DNA of 64,000 nucleotides from SOJA01 sp964598485 (GTDB lineage Archaea; Thermoproteota; Bathyarchaeia; Bathyarchaeales; Bathycorpusculaceae): NCBI GenBank assembly GCA_964598485.1, contig CAZRCD010000003.1, positions 186,001 through 250,000 of the forward strand, read 5' to 3'. Of this stretch, positions 58,523 to 64,000 are shown piece by piece. Below the pieces are notes generated by a model. It was not told where the DNA came from and made no database searches. It saw only the letters and a list, made by a program, of their open reading frames with translations. Positions within the stretch are counted from its first letter, which is position 1. Each line of letters opens with the position of its first letter. A program made the position numbers and the translations under genes.

Positions 58523-59873
58523 ACAAGAGGAAATGCAAAGATTAGCTGAAAAAGCTGTAAGTCTTGCTGAGAGGAAAGGTGTTGATGAAGCTGAAGCATT
58601 TGTGTATCAAGGCTTAACTACTAGTGTTAACATTGAACGGGGACAGATCAACAGAAGTTCTCGAATAATTGACAGGGGATTAGGAGTTAGAGCCATAGTT
58701 AACAAGGCGACAGGTTTTTCCTACACAAACGTTTTAGAAAGTGAAGCCGTCATCGAAGAAACAGTTATCAAGGCTTTAAGTTCTGCTAAAGCAAGTAAAG
58801 CTGACAAAGACTGGCATGGTCTTCCAACCAAAAAAGCTTTTTCATCCGTGGAAGGTACTTATGACAATAAAATTGTTGAGCTTAATTCTGAGGACTTGGT
58901 GAATATAGCTTCTACTATGTTAGATGCGGCTGAGAAAACGGATAGGCGTGTCTTTCCAATAGAAGGAGAAGCAGCAGCATCATATTTGTGTAAGGCTGTC
59001 GCTAACTCAAACGGCGTTGAGGGTTTTGATCATGGAACAATCATTGAATGCAGTTTGGCTACAATAGCTAAAGGAGAAGGTGAAGTAACACCAGCGTGTT
59101 TTGAATTTAACATCGAAAGAAAGTACGACATGAACCCGGAGTGGGTTGGAAAGGAAGCTGCAAGACTCGCTGTTTCTGCACTAAAAGCTAAAAGGACAGA
59201 AACAAAAAGCATCGATGTGATATTTACCCAATTTGCCCTGCAACAGTTGCTTCAGTACACTTTGATTAATGCTGTTAAGGCGGATTACGTGCAGAGAAAT
59301 CAATCAGCTTTTAAGGGTAAGATAGGAGAAAAGGTGGCTTCCGACATTGTAACGGTTTACGATGACGGTTTGTTTAATGGTGGTCTCCGCACATGGAAAT
59401 TCGACGGCGAAGGAACTCCTCAACAAAAAACACCAATTATAGAGAAGGGTATCCTACGCAACTACATCTATGATAATTATACGGCTAAGAAAGAGCGGAA
59501 GGAAAGTACAGGAAACGCTTCCAGAGCTGGATATTTGTCCACGCCAAACGTTGAAGCCACGAACTTCCGTATAATGTCCGGAAACAAATCAAAAGAAGAT
59601 CTCATCGATGGGTTAAAGGAAGGTCTTCTAGTGTATTTTTTGCAGGGTGCTCACAGCAGCAATCCAGCCAGTGGAGAATTCTCTGTCGTCGCAACTCCGG
59701 CTTGGAAAATCGAAAACGGTGAAATTGTTTATGCTACAAAGGGAGCGATGTTGGCTGGTAACATTTTTCAGGTGTTAACGAATGTTTTTGGGTTGGCTAA
59801 TAACGAGAGGAAGATTGGACAGTTGGTTGCTCCTTGGTTTCTTGTGGAAAACGTTAAAGTGGTGGGAAAATAA
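58506..59873 (+). CDS. tldE: TldE/PmbA-family partner
   Basis: 455 residues. Related to TldD throughout (GVRAIVNKATGFSYTNVLE, KVASDIVTVYDDGLFNGGLR, GNASRAGYLSTPNVEATNFR) but lacks HExxxH, as expected of the non-catalytic partner that shapes the substrate channel. TTG at 58506 has AAGGAGGTT five bases ahead. The pair is a two-gene operon, possibly continuing into the NapH-like gene 42 bases later. Confidence 0.94.
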   Translation: MVVALKQEEMQRLAEKAVSLAERKGVDEAEAFVYQGLTTSVNIERGQINRSSRIIDRGLGVRAIVNKATGFSYTNVLESEAVIEETVIKALSSAKASKADKDWHGLPTKKAFSSVEGTYDNKIVELNSEDLVNIASTMLDAAEKTDRRVFPIEGEAAASYLCKAVANSNGVEGFDHGTIIECSLATIAKGEGEVTPACFEFNIERKYDMNPEWVGKEAARLAVSALKAKRTETKSIDVIFTQFALQQLLQYTLINAVKADYVQRNQSAFKGKIGEKVASDIVTVYDDGLFNGGLRTWKFDGEGTPQQKTPIIEKGILRNYIYDNYTAKKERKESTGNASRAGYLSTPNVEATNFRIMSGNKSKEDLIDGLKEGLLVYFLQGAHSSNPASGEFSVVATPAWKIENGEIVYATKGAMLAGNIFQVLTNVFGLANNERKIGQLVAPWFLVENVKVVGK

Positions 59874-59915
59874 AATAACTCGAACAGTCATTAACAGTTT
59901 GAAAGAGGCTAGAGA

Positions 59916-60839
59916 TTGAAAAGCGAGATCAAGCAGAAACTGCTTAAGTTTGACACGTTTCGGAGAATAGTTCAGTTTTTGTCCTTCATATTTTTCAGCG
60001 CGATAGTCTTCAATCTAGGTTCGTTGCCTCTTCTGCTTCCTGTTCTTTGGACGTGGGGGATTGAGCCGAATACGGTGGGAGATGCCTTCACCGCTTTACA
60101 ATTCATGCTTTATAATGTTGTTTTTCCGTGGCTTGCGATAGCTTCATTTCTGATCGTTGGAATATTGCTTGGTAAATCCTTTTGCGGCTGGGTCTGTCCC
60201 TTTGGCTTTGTTCAAGATTTAATAGGCTTCGCTAAGCGTAAAAAGATGGAAATCTCGCCTAGAACGCATGAAAGCATGATTTATATAAAATATGCTGTTT
60301 TGGGTATTACTTTGTTTGTTAGTGTGACTTTTTCGGTCTCAAAACTTATCGGAAGCAGCCATGGCTACGAGATTGCTTTAGGCATCTTTGCAAAGGCTCC
60401 TTTCACTACTTTAAGCCCTGCTGAAACGTTGTTTGGGACTTTGCCAAAAATGATTCTAGATCTCCGTAATACAGTATTAGAAGTTCCCTTTTTGGAAGTG
60501 TTGTCTGGAATCTCAAATGTGCCATTGCTCTTTTGGTTTCAACTAGCCATTATGATCAGTGTCCTCGTCTTTTCGGCTTACGTTCCAAGAGGCTGGTGTA
60601 AGTACTTCTGTCCCCACGCAGCGATCATGGCAATAATGAACAAGTTCAGTTTTCTCGGTTTGCATAGGGACCTTGTTAAATGTGTTAAGGGCGAATGTCG
60701 TCTCTGTGTTGAAGCTTGTCCAATGAATGTTCGCATTTTAGATTTGCCATGGGAGAAATTCAGCGACCCGGAATGCATTTACTGTATGAAATGCGTTGAT
60801 GCTTGTCCAGATAAAGCCATCAAGCTAAAATATCCGTAG
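59916..60839 (+). CDS. NapH/MauN-like membrane ferredoxin
   Basis: 307 residues, four helices. Two membrane-interface cysteine pairs: LLGKSFCGWVCPFGFVQDLI and PRGWCKYFCPHAAIMAI; then two [4Fe-4S] motifs at the C-terminus, KCVKGECRLCVEACPMNVRI and CIYCMKCVDACPDKAIKLKY. Passes electrons through the membrane, e.g. from quinol-like donors to periplasmic or cytosolic acceptors. TTG start at 59916 follows GAAAGAGGCTAGAG. The partner enzyme is not in the window. Confidence 0.85.
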   Translation: MKSEIKQKLLKFDTFRRIVQFLSFIFFSAIVFNLGSLPLLLPVLWTWGIEPNTVGDAFTALQFMLYNVVFPWLAIASFLIVGILLGKSFCGWVCPFGFVQDLIGFAKRKKMEISPRTHESMIYIKYAVLGITLFVSVTFSVSKLIGSSHGYEIALGIFAKAPFTTLSPAETLFGTLPKMILDLRNTVLEVPFLEVLSGISNVPLLFWFQLAIMISVLVFSAYVPRGWCKYFCPHAAIMAIMNKFSFLGLHRDLVKCVKGECRLCVEACPMNVRILDLPWEKFSDPECIYCMKCVDACPDKAIKLKYP

Positions 60840-61301
60840 TTACCCCAAAGCGTTCTGGCCATAATTCCTGCTTTTAAGTGAAATATTTCCTAATAGACAT
60901 ATCTTTTCGGCTTTTCTAAAAGTTTTGGTGGGGTTCATTTCTGTTATGTAATCGGAGGCCCTGCTATGATATCTTTTGATTCTTCTTCTATGGTAGTGAC
61001 TGCTTTTAATGACTTAGATGTGGCTGAACTGTTGCTCTCTGTTGAGCCTCTACCCCCCTTATATAGGTTGAAATATGTCTTGAAGCATGTTTCGAGATTT
61101 GGAGTCTGAGAAAAATGAAGGTGTGACAAAGACTTAAAGACGTGACTTATGGTGAAAATACTTCGGAAAAAAGGATGAATGGACGAAAAACTGGATATCA
61201 TGAATGAAATGGTATGGTGCTCAAATGCATGACGTTTCAACGGAAAAACCGAAAAAAAAACGAGTTCTCGGGAGATATCTCCAGCTTTTTAGCTTAAGTC
61301 T
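60840..61301. other. 462-base gap with no supported gene
   Basis: Between the convergent NapH-like and glycosyltransferase genes. It holds a T-rich patch near 60915-60940 and short frames on both strands (for example 60944-61240 minus) that lack ribosome sites and protein-like composition. No tRNA, hairpin series or repeat was seen. Confidence 0.45.
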
Positions 61302-62510
61302 TTAAGCCCAGAAACTTTTGGAATATTCTTTTAAAACGGCTTGGTAAACATCCTTTGTTTGTTGGCTTATTTTGTCCCAGTCATATTTTTCAAGCACTGT
61401 TTTGTACGCATTTGTTCTAATCCAATTCGCATATTTTTCGTCAAGCAACACCTTTGTTATTCCCCATGCAAGAGAATCCGGATTTTCCGGATAAACCTTA
61501 ACGCCATTCACATCATGTTCCACTATTTCTGCCAAGCCTCCTGTATCGGAGACTACAACTGGACTTTTTGCAGCCATTGCTTCGAGGGCAACTATACCGA
61601 AGGGTTCAAAGAGCGATGGCACGACTGAAACGTCTGCACATCTCTGCAAGTTCTTCAAGGTTTTATCATCCACGAATCCTGTGAACATAACTTTATGTGC
61701 TAAGCCCATGCTCTTAACAAGGTTTGAAAGTGGTTCTTTCATGTAACCGTTGCCAACTACAACAAATTTGGCATCGACTTTTCCCAGAATCTTTGGAACA
61801 GCATTGACAAACACGTGGATACCTTTTTCGTAAACCAATCTTCCAACATACAATACAAGCTTCTCTTCTGGCAAAGCGAATTTTCTTCTAAACTGCCTTA
61901 AATCAGCGTTTTCGTTTCTGGTGTATTCTTGAATGTTCACGCCGTTCGGAACCATGACCAGTTTATCTTCCGGAAGCCCGAAAGCCCACTGAACATGCGA
62001 AACCATATAGTTACTGCAACATATCACCTTCCACGCTTCATACGTAAGCCAAGCCTCGGTTTCATGAATCATCCTTTCATAATCAAAATGAAGCCCATTT
62101 CTACGCCCAATCTCAGTTGAATGAACTGTTGCCAAAAGTGGTTTCCTGAAAACGTGTTTTAGACCTATTCCCGCGTTTGCAACTAGCCAATCGTGAGCAT
62201 GGAAGATGTCAACTTTTACGCCTAGACGGTTGACGAGGGCAGCGGCTTCCTTCTGCATATTTACATTCATCAGGTAAACCCAAGTCGCAAAGTTTGGAGA
62301 TGGATTCTTGTAAGAATCTATTCGGAAGACTTCGACACCATCAACAACTTCATGTTGTGGTGCTCCGGGAAAATCGCAGGTAACCACGTAAACTTTCACA
62401 CCGTTTTTTGCCAAGCTTTTTGATAAGTGATAAACATGTGGGGATATTCCACCTATGATTCTCGGCGGAAACTCCCATGTAAGCATCATAACAGTTAATT
62501 CTCGAGTCAC
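61302..62510 (-). CDS. Glycosyltransferase family 4
   Basis: 402 residues, two Rossmann domains. The acceptor domain begins MMLTWEFPPRIIGGISPHVY, the donor domain has LVLYVGRLVYEKGIHVFVNA, and the EX7E motif is FEPFGIVALEAMAAKSPVVV. Resembles starch/glycogen synthase-like and 1,2-diacylglycerol or trehalose-type GT4. Uses a nucleotide sugar. It starts 0-1 base after the short glycosyltransferase-fold gene upstream, so they are cotranscribed. Confidence 0.92.
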   Translation of the reverse strand: MTRELTVMMLTWEFPPRIIGGISPHVYHLSKSLAKNGVKVYVVTCDFPGAPQHEVVDGVEVFRIDSYKNPSPNFATWVYLMNVNMQKEAAALVNRLGVKVDIFHAHDWLVANAGIGLKHVFRKPLLATVHSTEIGRRNGLHFDYERMIHETEAWLTYEAWKVICCSNYMVSHVQWAFGLPEDKLVMVPNGVNIQEYTRNENADLRQFRRKFALPEEKLVLYVGRLVYEKGIHVFVNAVPKILGKVDAKFVVVGNGYMKEPLSNLVKSMGLAHKVMFTGFVDDKTLKNLQRCADVSVVPSLFEPFGIVALEAMAAKSPVVVSDTGGLAEIVEHDVNGVKVYPENPDSLAWGITKVLLDEKYANWIRTNAYKTVLEKYDWDKISQQTKDVYQAVLKEYSKSFWA

Positions 62511-63131
62511 TTAGGCAGTGCCTCCTGCAACGTTTTTGTAGGTTTCCAAAATGTCCTTCATCCATGTTCTAGATTTTGGCGCAATCACCTTTATCTTGTC
62601 TGATGGAACCTTGTATATTCTAACTACTTCATCCCGCATCCATTCAGACTTCACAACTACTTTCTTTGCCTCAAACAAACCCAGCCACTCTATGCTTTTG
62701 ATAGACATATTGAAGGGGTAGTTTGTACCATGGGAGCGGTGTTCTTCTAGGCTCTCAACAGAATAAACAAAGGGCACGTTAAACGCTTTTTTCAGAGTAA
62801 CCGCAGCTTGTATGAAATGCCAGTCGTGCGCATCTATCAGGTTTATTTGTTTATTCGCTTTGTAATAGATGTTAGCCGCTGCTCTTTCAACCTCTTGGTT
62901 TAGGGTTAAAACCCACGTCAGGACACCGATGTGCGTACGAACAGGATTCTTGACTCTATAGGTTTTGACGCCTTCCGGTTCTTTGTATTCTCCTGTTAAG
63001 AAATCATGATATGTAACCACATGAGTTTCCACATCTTTTTTGACAAGCTGCACTGCAAGTTCTTTCACATAGTTTGCAAGTTGCCCAACTATCCTCGGCG
63101 GGAATTCCCAAGACAAAATAATGACGCGCAT
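62511..63131 (-). CDS. Half glycosyltransferase: acceptor-domain-only GT4/GT5 protein
   Basis: 206 residues from ATG 63131. MRVIILSWEFPPRIVGQLAN, HVVTYHDFLTGEY and INLIDAHDWHFIQAAVTLKK match the N-terminal domain of the next gene, but the protein ends after that domain (VIAPKSRTWMKDI), with no donor-binding half or EX7E motif. The stop is real: the following gene starts just after it. Either a regulatory or partner subunit, or a truncated paralogue. Confidence 0.75.
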   Translation of the reverse strand: MRVIILSWEFPPRIVGQLANYVKELAVQLVKKDVETHVVTYHDFLTGEYKEPEGVKTYRVKNPVRTHIGVLTWVLTLNQEVERAAANIYYKANKQINLIDAHDWHFIQAAVTLKKAFNVPFVYSVESLEEHRSHGTNYPFNMSIKSIEWLGLFEAKKVVVKSEWMRDEVVRIYKVPSDKIKVIAPKSRTWMKDILETYKNVAGGTA

Positions 63132-63141
63132 CGTTTTCCCA

Positions 63142-63402
63142 CTACGTGAAGAGTGCACAGACCTTTATTATTCCCCTTCCCGTCAAATAATAACGTTTTT
63201 TCCCCTCGTTATCAGTGAAACTTTCCACGTGACCTTCTAGACCATAATTGTCAAGGATCCGTTCCACCTCGGTTAAGTCAAGCTGCATAACCCGTGCGAG
63301 TTCTTCGCTTCTTCTTGCTAGGTCTGGAGCCGTTGCACATAGATTATGTAGTGTTTGCAAGATTTTTTCTGAGATTGGCAATTCCTCTCTCAATATTTCC
63401 AC
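63142..63402 (-). CDS. Small winged-helix protein
   Basis: 86 residues: EKILQTLHNLCATAPDLARR, SEELARVMQLDLTEVERILD, NYGLEGHVESFTDNEGKKRY and YLTGRGIIKVCALFT. A winged helix-turn-helix with a long wing and the KRYYLTGRGI ending common in archaeal regulators. It is the first gene of the glycosyltransferase operon and may control it. A weak ribosome site (GAGAG) precedes the ATG at 63402. Confidence 0.75.
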   Translation of the reverse strand: MEILREELPISEKILQTLHNLCATAPDLARRSEELARVMQLDLTEVERILDNYGLEGHVESFTDNEGKKRYYLTGRGIIKVCALFT

Positions 63403-63663
63403 CTTAGCGCGTCTATACAGATTTTCTTATAAAGACAACACAGAGCATTTAAAAGTATCCATGAAATTTTAGGGTTGCATTAACTGTTTTCTATTGTAAG
63501 AAATCTCTAGCAAATTTCTAACGGATGACACTAACCACAGAAGCCAAGGAGTTTCTGACGGTAATAGACTTGTGTTGTCTGCTTTCTAATGTTGTCCACC
63601 ATAATGGGTGATTCTGCACTATTTAGGCTACTTACAGTGTCGAAAAGTGAGTTTTGAGAAAGC

Positions 63664-64000
63664 CTATTCAATTGAAGCTTCTTCCATTTCTTCTACATGC
63701 CTGATGTCGGTAAAAAACCATGATAGTGTTAATACTAATACTCCTAATCCACTGCATCCTAGAAAAAGATTAGCTGTTCTTGTAAATTCCACTATTACTC
63801 CCGAAAGAATCATGCCGACGGGTGTTGCAGCGGAAGCCAGCGCCATAGTAACTGAATTTACTCTACCCTGCATTTTCATAGGAACAACGGTTTGAATTAT
63901 TGTCTGAATTGACACATTGGCTATTGGAACACAAAAAGCCATGACTAATCCACCTATCGCCATAAACCAAAATATGCCTGTAGGAGTAAGAGCTACAAGA
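63664..64000 (-). CDS. MFS transporter, C-terminal end, truncated by the window
   Basis: The frame continues beyond the first visible ATG (63963) to the window end with hydrophobic residues LVALTPTGIFWF, so the gene starts outside. Visible: QTIIQTVVPMKMQGRVNSVT, then two helices (residues ASAATPVGMILSGVIVEF, GLGVLVLTLSWFF) and a short acidic tail. QGRVNS-type motif is typical of MFS exporters. Only about the last 112 residues are present. Confidence 0.8.
   Translation of the reverse strand, partial: LVALTPTGIFWFMAIGGLVMAFCVPIANVSIQTIIQTVVPMKMQGRVNSVTMALASAATPVGMILSGVIVEFTRTANLFLGCSGLGVLVLTLSWFFTDIRHVEEMEEASIE

Noticed and set aside
60944..61240. Open frame of 98 codons on the minus strand
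   Set aside because: No ribosome site, odd composition (His, Ser and Phe rich) and no domain.
1..64000. CRISPR arrays, rRNA genes, complete insertion sequences
   Set aside because: None seen: no regularly spaced repeats, no rRNA-like stretch and no transposase.

Overview
The window is a gene-dense archaeal chromosome segment, most likely from Candidatus Bathyarchaeota or a close TACK relative; this is inferred from gene content, with no rRNA to test it. Archaeal markers seen directly are topoisomerase VI A and B, ABCE1/RLI, aIF5B, a group II chaperonin, a Clp1/Grc3 RNA kinase, the KEOPS subunit Cgi121, endonuclease Q, TAN1-type THUMP and PAC4-like proteins, and a tRNA-Glu with a bulge-helix-bulge intron. 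Promoters look archaeal (TATA about 25-27 bases before the start). Several messages look leaderless. TTG is a frequent start codon, usually behind a clear GGAG-type ribosome site.

Bases 1-5.9 kb hold information-processing genes (RNA kinase, endonuclease III, PAC4-like chaperone, Sua5) plus a decayed UbiD gene beside a CBS-domain protein. Bases 6-12.4 kb, mostly minus strand, hold a histidine/urocanate degradation set: metallo-hydrolase, hutI, hutU and, further upstream, glutamate formiminotransferase, with a two-phosphatase operon between. Bases 12.7-23.6 kb are housekeeping: phosphoribosyltransferase-Cgi121, THUMP protein, Ntn asparaginase, ABCE1, cytidine deaminase, topoisomerase VI B-A and aIF5B.

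Bases 25-33.3 kb form a long, nearly all-minus-strand oxygen and iron defence island: two paralogous ferritin-like proteins, a small encapsulin-cargo-like ferritin, superoxide reductase (plus a 3' remnant of a second copy), AhpD-like protein, peroxiredoxin, flavodoxin, ferritin, flavodiiron oxidase, rubredoxin and flavin reductase. Together these could reduce superoxide, peroxide and O2 without releasing O2 and store the iron: an anaerobe's answer to oxygen. Bases 33.3-45.4 kb are a metal-handling and regulator region: Lrp protein, COG2522-type regulator plus copper ATPase behind a perfect 16-bp palindrome, PAS protein, radical SAM protein, two adjacent ubiquitin-like proteins, NifU-like scaffold, a C_GCAxxG_C_C protein, a CCC1/VIT1 transporter, and arsR/acr3 with twin operator-like palindromes.

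Bases 45.4-49.6 kb hold a secreted rhodanese-NosD fusion with a PEF-type C-terminal anchor, an E1-like ThiF/MoeB enzyme and the thermosome. Bases 49.7-52.05 kb are an integration scar: tRNA-Glu, a dead tyrosine integrase, and two further copies of the tRNA 3' end at 1.6 and 2.3 kb, plus an inverted 3' fragment of another tRNA. From 52.1 kb come an aldehyde:ferredoxin oxidoreductase with its ferredoxin, DedA, endonuclease Q, the TldD/TldE protease pair, a NapH-like membrane iron-sulfur protein, two glycosyltransferase-fold proteins and an MFS gene cut by the window end.

The best candidates for new biology are the nested tRNA-Glu integration scar, the oxygen-defence island with its shell-less encapsulin-type ferritin, the paired ubiquitin-like proteins, and the rhodanese-beta-helix surface protein. 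I saw no CRISPR array, rRNA or intact insertion sequence.
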